Shown in pieces: positions 1 to 9,675 of a stretch of DNA of 20,714 bases. The notes under the pieces were generated by a model. It did no database searches and was not told where the DNA came from. It saw only the letters and a list, made by a program, of their open reading frames with translations. A program made the position numbers and the translations under genes. This DNA is from Actinobacteria bacterium 13_1_20CM_4_69_9 (GTDB taxonomy: Bacteria; Actinomycetota; Thermoleophilia; Gaiellales; Gaiellaceae), in contig MNJC01000132.1 in NCBI GenBank assembly GCA_001920085.1, positions 1 to 20,714 of the forward strand. The letters are read 5' to 3'. The number at the start of each line of letters is the position of its first letter. Within the stretch, counting starts at the first letter, position 1.

Positions 1-104
1 TGGCGCTGGAGGCGACGTCGACGTGCATGCACGACGCGCTCATCGCCGATCTGATCGCAATCGTCGGCTCGCTCGACACCGTCATGGGCGAGGTCGACCG
101 GTGA
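1..104 (+). CDS. nuoD: NADH-quinone oxidoreductase subunit D (49 kDa subunit), C-terminal end only
   Basis: Only the last 33 or so codons lie in the window, in the frame beginning at base 3, ending with TGA at 102-104. The visible tail ends in GSLDTVMGEVDR, the usual C-terminus of NuoD/Nqo4, the subunit that with NuoB builds the quinone-binding cavity of complex I. Its position directly before nuoE agrees with the standard nuoA-N order. Its stop shares four bases (GTGA) with the nuoE start, so the two are probably translationally coupled. The gene runs off the left edge. Confidence 0.9.
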   Translation, partial: ALEATSTCMHDALIADLIAIVGSLDTVMGEVDR

Positions 105-557
105 GCGAGCTCTACACCGAGGTGCAGCGGCTGAAGGACTCGTACCCCGACTGGCACTCGGCGATGCTGCCGGCGCTGCGCCTGGCACATGAGAAGCACG
201 GCTACCTCTCGCCCGACGCGTTGCGCGAGTGCGCCGACGCCCTCGGCACGACGCCCGCGGTCTGCGAAGCGGTCGCGTCGTTCTACGACATGCTCCACCT
301 GAAGCCGATCGGGCGGCACATGGTCGAGGTGTGCACGAACGTGTCTTGCGCGCTCGTCGGCGCCCAGCAGGTGCTCGAGCGCTTCGAGCAGGAGCTTGAC
401 ATCTCCGCGGGCGAGACCACACCCGACGGAGAGGTCACCTTGCGCCCGATCGAGTGCCTCGGAGGCTGCGGCTGGGCGACGATCGTGTCGGTCGACCATC
501 ACTACCGGACGCACGTGAAGCCGGAGGACGTCTCTCGGATCGTGCAGGAGCTGCGCA

Positions 558-568
<11 letters not shown>
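101..568 (+). CDS. nuoE: NADH-quinone oxidoreductase subunit E (24 kDa, 2Fe-2S protein)
   Basis: NuoE is a peripheral-arm subunit of complex I that holds the N1a [2Fe-2S] cluster beside the FMN of NuoF. The 155-aa product has the thioredoxin-like fold signature, with four cysteine ligands at about C78 and C83 (VCTNVSC) and C119 and C123 (ECLGGCG). The N-terminal helical part (LPALRLAHEKHGYLS) is typical. The open frame extends upstream to base 23, but GTG at 101 is chosen because it gives the family N-terminus and overlaps the nuoD stop by four bases. The 3' end overlaps nuoF by 11 bases. The length is normal for the family. Confidence 0.95.
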
Positions 569-1876
<1,308 letters not shown>

Positions 1877-1880
<4 letters not shown>

Positions 1881-3997
1881 GCGCCGCCGGGACGGTCAGG
1901 CTGACGATCGACGGCATCCAGGTCGAGGTGCCGAAGGGAACGGGTCTTGTCGAGGCCGCCCTGGCCGCGGGAATCGAGATCCCGGTCTTCTGCTACGAGC
2001 CGCGGCTCGGCGCGCCGGTGGGCGCCTGCCGGATGTGCCTTTGCGAGATCACGCCCGGGCCCCCGAAGCCGCAGGCTGCGTGCACGTTGCAGGCGACGGA
2101 CGGGATGGACGTGCGCACGGCGCTGACGTCGGCGGTCGCAGCCGAGGCTCAGAACGCGACGCTCGAGTTCATCCTCGTCAACCACCCGCTCGACTGCCCC
2201 GTTTGCGACAAGGGCGGCGAGTGCCCGCTGCAGGACCTGACGTTCCGGTACGGCCCTGGCAACACGCGCATGACGTTCCCGAAGCGGACGTTCGACAAGC
2301 CGATCCCGATCTCGCCGCTGATCGCGCTCGACCGCGAGCGCTGCATCCTCTGCTACCGCTGCACGCGCTTCAGCGAGCAGGTCGCCGAGGACGGCCAGCT
2401 CGTCGCCGTCAACCGCGGCTCGCAGACGCAGATCGCGACGTTCGAGGACGAGCCCTACCGCGCACCGTTCACCGGCAACGTGATCGAGCTCTGTCCCGTC
2501 GGCGCGCTCACGTCGACGACGTACCGCTTCGAAGCACGGCCTTGGGAGATCCAGGACGTTCCGAGCGTGTGCGGCCTCTGTCCCGTCGGCTGCAACGTCG
2601 ACGTCACGACACGCGAGGGCAAGGTCAAGCGCATCCTCTCGCGCAACCATCCCGAGGTCGACCAGGGCTGGCTCTGCGACAAGGGGCGCTTCGCACACCA
2701 GCACCTCAACGCCGACGACCGTCTCAGCGACCCGCTGCTGCGCGTGCGGCGCCGCGGGTTCGAGGAGATCTCGTGGGAGCGGGCGCTCGACGTAGCCGAG
2801 CAGCTGCTCCGCGGCGCCGACGGCCGCATCGTCACGGCGCTGTCGGGCTCCGAGACCGTCGAGCAGGCGTACGCGCTCGCAAAGCTCCTGCGACGCGGCC
2901 TGAGCTCACACACCGCAATGCTGCCGGAAGAGGTTTCCGACGCCCTCGACTCCTTCCGGGTGCCGCTGTCCGCGATCGCGGACGCCGACGTGATCGCCGT
3001 GCTCGGCGATGCGCCGATCGTCGAGCGGGCGCCGATCGTCGAGCTCTGGGTCAAGCAGGCGAAGCGGAACGGCGCGCGCGTGGTCACGTCGCTCGACGAG
3101 ATCGGCGAGGCGTCCGACCCGATCCTGATCTGGTGCGGCCCGGGCGGCGGCGGCGGAGCGCGGCTTGCCGCACTCGCGGAGAGCGCCAGCGCGAAGGGCG
3201 CGTTCTATCTCCCGGAGACCGCGAACGCCCGCGGCGTCTGCGACGCGTGGGCCGCCGCGGCCGATACCGAGCCGGCGAACCCGGATCCGATCGGCCTGCT
3301 GATCGTCTCCGGCGACGAGGCGGCGGCGAACCCGGACGTCCGCGCGCTGGCGGAGCAAGCGGAGCGCGTGCTCGTGATCTCGATGTTCCACGGCCTCGCC
3401 GGCGGCTGGGCCGACCTCGTCCTCCCGGGCACGAGCTATCTCGAGCGCGACGGGACGTACGTGAATCTCGAAGGTCGGCTGCAGCGCTTGCGCCGTGCCG
3501 TGATCCCGCCCGCCCCGGACGAGCTCGTGTGGATCTCACGGCTGGCCGAGCGCTTCGACGTCGCGGTCTCGCCCTATCCCTCAGCCGTCTTCGCGGAGGT
3601 CTCTCCGATCGCCTTCGGCGGAATCCCGTTCGGCGTCGTCGGCGACCTGGCCGAGCTCCCGCCTGCCACGGAGGGACATGTCCCGGGACAGTCCCGGGAC
3701 ATGGCTGTCTCGGAGCCGTCCGGTCTGCGGCTGATTCGCTATCGCCCGCTCTTCTCGGGCCCCGCGGTCGAGCGCACCCCGGAGCTCCAGTTCCAGCGCC
3801 CGCTCGCCGAGGTCGAGATCTCGCGGCACGACGCAACCGATCGGCGCATCCGCACCGGCGACGACGTCACGGTGAGCTCGAACGGCACCTCCGTCACGCT
3901 GCGCGCACGCATCAGCGACGACCTCCGCGCAGGGGTCGTCCGGGTCGCCGACGAGCACGCCGGCGACCTCCAACCGACGGTGGAGCTGTCGACGTGA
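1877..3997 (+). CDS. nuoG: NADH-quinone oxidoreductase subunit G (75 kDa, iron-sulphur, molybdopterin-oxidoreductase fold)
   Basis: NuoG carries electrons from NuoF toward NuoI. The 706-aa product shows, in order, an N-terminal ferredoxin domain with N1b ligands C39, C51, C54, C69; the N5 ligands H103, C107, C110, C116; the N4 ligands C156, C159, C162, C206; and a complete N7 set C232, C235, C239, C267, the extra cluster found only in some bacteria. The rest is a compact molybdopterin-oxidoreductase-like domain (about 280-706) without cofactor-site motifs I can recognise. GTG at 1877 is chosen for its GTGA overlap with nuoF. The region around residues 601-609 is encoded by a perfect palindrome (see repeat at 3677-3703) and sits in a variable linker. 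Confidence 0.94.
3677..3703. repeat. Perfect 27-nt inverted repeat inside nuoG
   Basis: Two 12-nt arms (3677-3688 CATGTCCCGGGA and 3692-3703 TCCCGGGACATG) are exact reverse complements around a 3-nt loop. The block also contains nested palindromes (GGGACATGTCCC at 3673-3684, TCCCGGGA) and three GGGACA words. It is in frame with nuoG and codes for about nine residues (HVPGQSRDM) in a poorly conserved linker. I saw no second copy in the window. It may be an inserted palindromic element; a chance hairpin in GC-rich coding sequence is less likely given the exact 12-bp arms. Confidence 0.8.
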
Positions 3998-4989
3998 ACA
4001 ACGGCGAGCCCTGGTGGATCTCCCTGATCAAGGCGGCGATCATCGTCAACCTCGTCATGCTCGCGTTCGCGTACACGACGTGGCTGGAGCGCAAGCTGCT
4101 CGGACGGCTGCAGCTCCGCTACGGGCCGAACCGCGCCGGTCCCTTCGGCCTGCTCCAACCGATCGCCGACCTGATCAAGCTGATCCGCAAGGAGAGCTTC
4201 TTCCCGGTTGCGGCGCGCGACTCCGTGTACATCGTCGCCCCGGTGATCGCGTTGTTCACGGCGCTCGCCGCCTTCGCCGTCATCCCGTTCGGCGCGGGCT
4301 GGCAGATCTGGCACTACCACGTCAACGGTGAGATCGCGAACGTCTCGATCGGGTTGATCCTGATCTTCGCGCTGGGCTCGGTGGGCGTATACGGCGCGAT
4401 CGTCGGCGGCTGGGCCTCGGAGTCGAAGTTCTCCCTGCTCGGCTCGATGCGCACGTGCGCGCAGCTGGTCTCGTACGAGGTCTCGCTCGCGCTGTCGGTG
4501 CTCGGCGTGGTGCTCATGGGGCAGTCGCTCAACCTGGTCGACATCGTCAACAAGCAGGGCGCGACGATCTGGTTCTTCATCCCGCAGCTCGCGGGGTTGC
4601 TCGTCTTCTTCTTCGCCGTGATCGCCGAGACGAGCCGGCCGCCGTTCGACCTGCCGGAGGCGGACACCGAGCTGGTGGCCGGCTACCACACGGAGTACGG
4701 CGGCATGCGCTGGGGCCTGTTCCAGACGGCGGAGTACATCAACATGATCACCCTCTCCGCGCTGGCCGTGACGCTGTTCTTCGCCGGCTGGCACGGCCCG
4801 TGGGCGCCGCTCGGCCCACTGTGGTTCCTGCTCAAGGTCTTCGTCCTCGTTTCGATCCTGATCTGGGTCCGCGCTTCGGTGCCGCGCCTGCGCTACGACC
4901 AGCTGATGAGCTTCGGCTGGAAGGTGCTGCTGCCCATAGCGACCCTCAACGCCGTCATCACCGCGCTCCTCGTGGTCTGGGTGGACTGA
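3994..4989 (+). CDS. nuoH: NADH-quinone oxidoreductase subunit H (membrane, quinone-site subunit)
   Basis: NuoH (Nqo8/ND1) anchors the peripheral arm and lines the quinone tunnel. The 331-aa product is polytopic, about eight membrane helices. It has the family signatures WLERKLLGRLQLRYGPNRAGPFG at the N-terminal side (about residues 30-52, quoted in part: LGRLQLRYGPNRAG) and the acidic loop ETSRPPFDLPEADTELVAGY followed by HTEYGGMRWGLF. GTG at 3994 overlaps the nuoG stop by four bases (GTGA). A long open frame upstream in this phase is only the shadow of nuoG. nuoI starts one base after the stop. Confidence 0.95.
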   Translation: MNNGEPWWISLIKAAIIVNLVMLAFAYTTWLERKLLGRLQLRYGPNRAGPFGLLQPIADLIKLIRKESFFPVAARDSVYIVAPVIALFTALAAFAVIPFGAGWQIWHYHVNGEIANVSIGLILIFALGSVGVYGAIVGGWASESKFSLLGSMRTCAQLVSYEVSLALSVLGVVLMGQSLNLVDIVNKQGATIWFFIPQLAGLLVFFFAVIAETSRPPFDLPEADTELVAGYHTEYGGMRWGLFQTAEYINMITLSALAVTLFFAGWHGPWAPLGPLWFLLKVFVLVSILIWVRASVPRLRYDQLMSFGWKVLLPIATLNAVITALLVVWVD

Positions 4990-4990
4990 G

Positions 4991-5485
4991 ATGCCGCAGC
5001 CCATCGACAGCGTCAAGGGCTTTGCCGTCACGTTCCGGCAGCTGTTCAAGAAGCCGATCACTCAGCAGTACCCGGAGTTCAAGCGCCCGATGTACCCGCG
5101 CTTCCGTGGCCGCCACCGCCTCCACCGCCACCAGGACGGGCTGGAGAAGTGCGTCGGATGCTCGCTGTGCGCGGCGGCGTGCCCGGCGGATTGCATCCGC
5201 GTCGTCGCGGCGGAGAACACGCCTGACAACCGCGTCTCCGCCGGCGAGCGCTACGCGCGGATCTACGAGATCAACATGAGCCGCTGCATCTTCTGCGGCT
5301 ACTGCGAGCTCGCGTGCCCGTTCGACGCGATCACGCTCGGCAACGAGTTCGAGATCTCGGAGTACTCCCGCGACGACCTGATCTACACCAAGGACATGCT
5401 GCTCGCCGAGCCGATCAAGCGCGTGCCGGTCGCCGACCCGGATCTCTACGACACGCCGATCCCCTACTACGAGACGAACTCCTGA
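4991..5485 (+). CDS. nuoI: NADH-quinone oxidoreductase subunit I (two 4Fe-4S ferredoxin)
   Basis: NuoI carries clusters N6a and N6b, linking NuoG to N2 in NuoB. The 164-aa product has two CxxCxxCxxxCP motifs: C54, C57, C60, C64 (CVGCSLCAAACP) and C99, C102, C105, C109 (CIFCGYCELACP). The N-terminal amphipathic segment GFAVTFRQLFKKPITQQYPE is the part that lies on the membrane in homologues. The C-terminal LIYTKDMLLAEP motif is also typical. ATG at 4991 follows the nuoH stop by one base, and the stop overlaps the nuoJ start (TGATG). Confidence 0.96.
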   Translation: MPQPIDSVKGFAVTFRQLFKKPITQQYPEFKRPMYPRFRGRHRLHRHQDGLEKCVGCSLCAAACPADCIRVVAAENTPDNRVSAGERYARIYEINMSRCIFCGYCELACPFDAITLGNEFEISEYSRDDLIYTKDMLLAEPIKRVPVADPDLYDTPIPYYETNS

Positions 5486-6042
5486 TGCTGATCGCCTCCG
5501 CCGGCAACGTGCTGGTCTGGATCGTCTGGATCGTCGCGGCGTTCGCCTGTCTCGGCTCGGGCATCGCGGTCGTCTCGTTCTCGAACCCGTTCTACTCGGC
5601 GCTCGCGCTGATCGGAAACCTGGGCTCGCTCGCGGTGCTGTACCTGCTGCTGAACGCCGAGTTCGTCGCGGCGGCGCAGGTGCTCGTCTACGCGGGCGCG
5701 GTGATGGTGATGTTCCTGTTCGTCATCGCCTACATCGGCCCGCGGACCGAGTCGCCCTGGATGGGCGGGCCGAGCTGGCAGGCGGCCGGCGCCGTCCTCG
5801 CAGCAGGCGCGCTCCTGGTGGAGATCGTCGTCGTGATCGGGCTGAAGGCGAGCGGGCACCTCGCGCACTCGGAGCACGTCGACCGGACATTCGGCACGCC
5901 CGCGTACATCGGCCGCCTCTTCCTGACCGACCACCTGCTCGCGTTCGAGATCACGTCGATCGTGTTGCTCGTCGCCGCGATCGGCGGCGTCATCCTCGGC
6001 GCCCATTCGCGCCGCAGCCCGGAAGAGGTCCCGTCGCTCTGA
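5485..6042 (+). CDS. nuoJ: NADH-quinone oxidoreductase subunit J (membrane)
   Basis: NuoJ (ND6) is a five-helix membrane subunit whose TM3 pi-bulge takes part in coupling quinone reduction to proton pumping. The 185-aa product has hydrophobic helices throughout and the hallmark TM2-TM3 region LLLNAEFVAAAQVLVYAGA followed by VMVMFLFVI. ATG at 5485 shares a base with the nuoI stop, and the stop shares a base with nuoK. The open frame extends upstream of 5485, but that part is antiphase nuoI and is not used. Confidence 0.94.
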   Translation: MLIASAGNVLVWIVWIVAAFACLGSGIAVVSFSNPFYSALALIGNLGSLAVLYLLLNAEFVAAAQVLVYAGAVMVMFLFVIAYIGPRTESPWMGGPSWQAAGAVLAAGALLVEIVVVIGLKASGHLAHSEHVDRTFGTPAYIGRLFLTDHLLAFEITSIVLLVAAIGGVILGAHSRRSPEEVPSL

Positions 6043-6359
6043 TGACGGCCCTCCTCGGCCCGGAGATCTCCTGGTACCTCGCCGTCTCGGGCTTCCTCTT
6101 CGCGACCGGAGCCCTCGGCGTGCTCCTGCGCCGCAACCCGCTGATCGTCCTGCTCTCGCTCGAGATCATGCTCAACGGCGGGAATCTCGCCCTGATCGGG
6201 TTCTCCCGCAACCTCGGTGACGGGGGAGGACAGATCTTCGCGCTCGCCGTCATGGCCGTTGCGGCGTCCGAGGTCGTCGTCGGCCTGGGCCTGGTCGTCG
6301 CGCTGAACCGGAAGCGCGTGACGCTCGACGTCGACCGGCTCAACACGCTGCGCGGCTGA
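6042..6359 (+). CDS. nuoK: NADH-quinone oxidoreductase subunit K (membrane)
   Basis: NuoK (ND4L) is a three-helix subunit on the proton path between NuoJ and NuoN. The 105-aa product has three hydrophobic helices and both membrane glutamates needed in E. coli NuoK: E41 (LLSLEIMLNGGNLALIGFSR) and E77 (AVAASEVVVGLGLVVAL). It starts and ends in TGATG junctions with nuoJ and nuoL. Length and spacing are standard. Confidence 0.95.
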   Translation: MTALLGPEISWYLAVSGFLFATGALGVLLRRNPLIVLLSLEIMLNGGNLALIGFSRNLGDGGGQIFALAVMAVAASEVVVGLGLVVALNRKRVTLDVDRLNTLRG

Positions 6360-8239
6360 TGGTCTGGGGCGCCTGGATCTGCCTGCTGTCGCCGCTGGTG
6401 GCCGCGTGTGCGATCACGCTCGGCGGCACGCGGCAGTCACGACGCGCGGCCGGCTACCTGGCGACGACGTCGTGCTTCGTCGCGTTCGTGGGCGCGGTCG
6501 CATCGTTCATCGGCCTGCTCGGCCGGCAGGGCGGCGACAGGCAGATCATCTCGACCGCGTGGACGTGGATCACCGGCGGGTCGTACCAGTCCGGCCTCCA
6601 GATCCTCATCGACCCGCTGTCGGTCTTCATGATGCTCGTCGTCAGCGGCGTCGGCGCGCTGATCGTCTGGTACTCGATCGGCTACATGGACGGCGACGAC
6701 GAGGAGCGCCGCTACTTCGCCTACATGGCGCTCTTCGTCTTCTCGATGCTCCTGCTCGTGCAGGCCGGCAACCTGCTGTTGCTGCTTGCGGGCTGGGGCA
6801 TGGTCGGCCTCTCGTCGTACCTGCTGATCGGCTACTGGCACGAGCGGCCCAGCGCCATCGCGGCCGCGAAGAAGGCGTTCGTGATGAACGCGATCGGCGA
6901 CGCGACGATGGCGCTCGCGTTCTTCCTCCTGATCCAGAAGGGGAACTCGCTCGAGTTCGGGATTCTCGGCGGCCAGTTCAGCTCGACCGTCGCCAACCTC
7001 GTCGCGCTCGGGCTGCTGGGCGGCGCCGTCGCCAAGTCGGCGCAGATCCCGCTCCACACCTGGCTGCCGGACGCGATGGAGGGACCGACGCCGGTCAGCG
7101 CCCTCATCCACGCGGCGACGATGGTCACTGCGGGCGTCTACCTGATCGTCCGCACGCACGCGATCTTCGAGCAGGCGCCGAGGATCGCCGACCTCGCCGC
7201 CGGCCTCGGCGCACTGACGCTGCTCGTCGCGGGATTGATCGCGCTCGTCCAGGTCGACATCAAACGCGTCATCGCGTACTCGACGATGTCGCAGATCGGT
7301 TACATGTTCGTCGGCGCAGGCGTCGGTTCGTACCCGAACGCGATGTTCCACCTGATGACGCACGCCTTCTTCAAGGCGCTGCTCTTCATGGCGGCCGGCA
7401 TCGTCATCCACGCCCTCCTCAACGAGCAGGACATCCGCAAGATGGGCGGGCTGCGACAGTTCGCGCCGAAGACGTACTGGGCATTCCTGTTCGGCTCGCT
7501 CGCACTCGTCGGAATCTTCCCGTTCGCCGGTTTCTTCTCGAAGGACTCGATCCTCGCAGCGGCGATGGCGCACGGAGGCTGGTACGGCTATCTGCTCTGG
7601 GCGGCCGGGCTGATCGGCACGCTGCTCACGGGCCTCTACACGTTCCGGCTCTTCTTCATCGTCTGGTGGGGCGAGCCGAGCGCGTTCGTGCGCGAGCACT
7701 TCCATGCGCTGCGCCGTGACGTCGTCGGCGTGTCGATGGCGTCGACCGTCGGGGTGCTGGCCGTCCTCTCGCTGATCGGCGGCTGGATCCAGTTTTCACC
7801 CTGGTGGCATCCCGTCGAGACGTGGCTGCAGACGGTCGCCGAGCCGATCGTCTCGCCGGAGTCGTGGCAGGAGTGGCTCTCGATCGCGCTCTCGCTGCTC
7901 CTCGGGCTGAGCGGGATCGCGGTCGCCTGGTCGATCTACGGCGCCAAGCGCCTCGCCGTGCCGCGCATCGCCTGGGCTCAGCGGACGCTCGAGCACAAGT
8001 TCTGGTTCGACGAGGCGTACGACGCGCTGTTCTACGAGCCGGCGGTCTTCCTCGCGAACCTCCTGCGCCGCGGCGTCGAGGAGCCGATCATCACCGACAG
8101 CGGGCGTGACCTCGGGGACGACACGCGGGACCTCGGCGGGCTCGTCGCGCGCGCGCAGACGGGACTGGTCCGCACCTATGTCCTCGCAATCGCGTCCAGC
8201 GTCGCGGTCCTCGCGGTCGTCTTCGTGATCGTCAAATGA
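6359..8239 (+). CDS. nuoL: NADH-quinone oxidoreductase subunit L (antiporter-like, with lateral helix)
   Basis: NuoL (ND5) is the distal proton-pumping subunit. The 626-aa length and the C-terminal tail (KFWFDEAYDALFYEPAVF, then a final hydrophobic helix) fit a protein with the lateral helix and TM16. The TM7 lysine (K226, AKSAQIPLHTWLPDA) and TM8 histidine (H251, LIHAATMVTAGVYL) are present. The TM5 glutamate that pairs with the lysine, normally in GWExVGLxSYLLIG, is absent: the sequence reads GWGMVGLSSYLLIG, giving Gly147. ATG at 6359 overlaps the nuoK stop by one base; the end overlaps nuoM by four bases (ATGA). Confidence 0.95.
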   Translation: MVWGAWICLLSPLVAACAITLGGTRQSRRAAGYLATTSCFVAFVGAVASFIGLLGRQGGDRQIISTAWTWITGGSYQSGLQILIDPLSVFMMLVVSGVGALIVWYSIGYMDGDDEERRYFAYMALFVFSMLLLVQAGNLLLLLAGWGMVGLSSYLLIGYWHERPSAIAAAKKAFVMNAIGDATMALAFFLLIQKGNSLEFGILGGQFSSTVANLVALGLLGGAVAKSAQIPLHTWLPDAMEGPTPVSALIHAATMVTAGVYLIVRTHAIFEQAPRIADLAAGLGALTLLVAGLIALVQVDIKRVIAYSTMSQIGYMFVGAGVGSYPNAMFHLMTHAFFKALLFMAAGIVIHALLNEQDIRKMGGLRQFAPKTYWAFLFGSLALVGIFPFAGFFSKDSILAAAMAHGGWYGYLLWAAGLIGTLLTGLYTFRLFFIVWWGEPSAFVREHFHALRRDVVGVSMASTVGVLAVLSLIGGWIQFSPWWHPVETWLQTVAEPIVSPESWQEWLSIALSLLLGLSGIAVAWSIYGAKRLAVPRIAWAQRTLEHKFWFDEAYDALFYEPAVFLANLLRRGVEEPIITDSGRDLGDDTRDLGGLVARAQTGLVRTYVLAIASSVAVLAVVFVIVK

Positions 8240-9675
8240 CGACGCTGCTGATCTGCCTGCCGCTCGCCGCCGCGTTGATCGTGTGGGTGCTGCCGATGAA
8301 TCCGGTCTCCGCCGGCTCGCTGGCACTTCTCGCCGCACTGGCGGAGGTGGGGATCTGGATCCAGCTGCTCGTCCGCTATGACTTCGCGCAGGGCGGGCTG
8401 CAGTTTTCCGACCAGCACACGTGGTTCAGCGACCTGAACGTCTCGTACCACGTCGGCGTCTACGGCTTCTCGGTCTGGCTGGTGGGGCTGACGGTCGTCG
8501 TGATGGCCGCGGCGATCGCGTACGGGTTCTGGGCGGGCCGCGAGCGGCTGCGCGCCTACATGGGGCTGATGCTGTTCCTCAACGGCGCGATCGTCGGCGT
8601 CTTCGTGGCGCAGGACCTGCTGCTGTTCTACGCGTTCTTCGAGGCGATTCTCATCCCGCTCTACGTCCTGGTCGGAGTGTGGGGCGGCCCCGGGCGGATG
8701 GGCGCGACCTTGAAGTTCATCCTCTACACGATGGCGGGGTCGCTCCTGATGCTCGCCTCGATCGTCGTCTACGGCCTCTCGCAGCACACGTTCGACCTCA
8801 CGCAGATCGGCGAGAGCTCGAGCCAGTGGATCTTCCTCGGCTTCGTCGCCGCCTTTGCGATCAAGGCACCGCTCTTCCCGCTGCACGGCTGGCTGCCCGA
8901 TGCGTACCGCGAGTCGTCGCCGGAGGTCGCCGCCGTGCTCTCGGGCGTCGTGTCGAAGGCGGCGGCGTACGGGTTCCTGCGCATCGCGGTGGCGAAGTTC
9001 CCGCAGCCCGCGCACGACTTCCGCGCGCCGATCCTCGCCCTGGCGGCGATCGGGTTGATCTACGGGTCGCTGCTCGCGTTCCGCGCGCCCGACCTCCGCG
9101 GCGTGATCGCGTACTCGTCGCTCGCGCAGATGGGCCTGATCACCATGGGCGTCTTCACCGTGAACGACCTCGGGCTCGACGGCTCCGTGCTGCAGATGGT
9201 CAACCACGGCCTGGTCTCCGCCACGCTGTTCCTGCTCGCCGGAATGGTCGAGCGGCGGACGCTCACCGGTGAGCTGGGACGCCTCGGCGGAATGGCGCGC
9301 GGCCGGCCCGCGCTGGCGACGGTGCTGCTCACGACCGGGGTGATCGCGCTCGCCGTTCCGCTGTCGTCCGCTTTCGCAGGTGAGTTCCTGATCCTCGCCG
9401 GCGTGTTTCAGCGGGGGTGGGGTTGGGCGGTCGCCGGAGCCGTCGCGATCGTGCTCGCGGCGATGTACGTGCTGCGCCTCGTGTCGGCCGTGCTCCACCG
9501 CGACGTCGGGCCTGCGGTGTCCGACTCGGCGCTCGACTTGCGACCCGCGGAGCTGGGGGTGACCGTGCCGCTCCTTGCCTGCCTGCTCGCGCTCTCCGTC
9601 TGGCCGGCGGCGATCACCCAGCACTCCTTCCGCGGCGACCATGGCGCCGCCGACGTGGCGGCGCAGTTCAAGTGA
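8236..9675 (+). CDS. nuoM: NADH-quinone oxidoreductase subunit M (antiporter-like)
   Basis: NuoM (ND4) is a proton-pumping antiporter-like subunit of the membrane arm. The 479-aa product has about 14 membrane helices. The key TM5 glutamate is E136 (FYAFFEAILIPLYVLVG), the TM7 lysine is K210 (FAIKAPLFPLHGWLPDAY), and the TM8 lysine lies in VVSKAAAYGFLRI. This shows that the missing glutamate in neighbouring NuoL is specific to NuoL. ATG at 8236 overlaps nuoL by four bases, and its stop overlaps the GTG of nuoN (GTGA). The length is slightly short of the usual 490-510. Confidence 0.95.
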   Translation: MTTLLICLPLAAALIVWVLPMNPVSAGSLALLAALAEVGIWIQLLVRYDFAQGGLQFSDQHTWFSDLNVSYHVGVYGFSVWLVGLTVVVMAAAIAYGFWAGRERLRAYMGLMLFLNGAIVGVFVAQDLLLFYAFFEAILIPLYVLVGVWGGPGRMGATLKFILYTMAGSLLMLASIVVYGLSQHTFDLTQIGESSSQWIFLGFVAAFAIKAPLFPLHGWLPDAYRESSPEVAAVLSGVVSKAAAYGFLRIAVAKFPQPAHDFRAPILALAAIGLIYGSLLAFRAPDLRGVIAYSSLAQMGLITMGVFTVNDLGLDGSVLQMVNHGLVSATLFLLAGMVERRTLTGELGRLGGMARGRPALATVLLTTGVIALAVPLSSAFAGEFLILAGVFQRGWGWAVAGAVAIVLAAMYVLRLVSAVLHRDVGPAVSDSALDLRPAELGVTVPLLACLLALSVWPAAITQHSFRGDHGAADVAAQFK

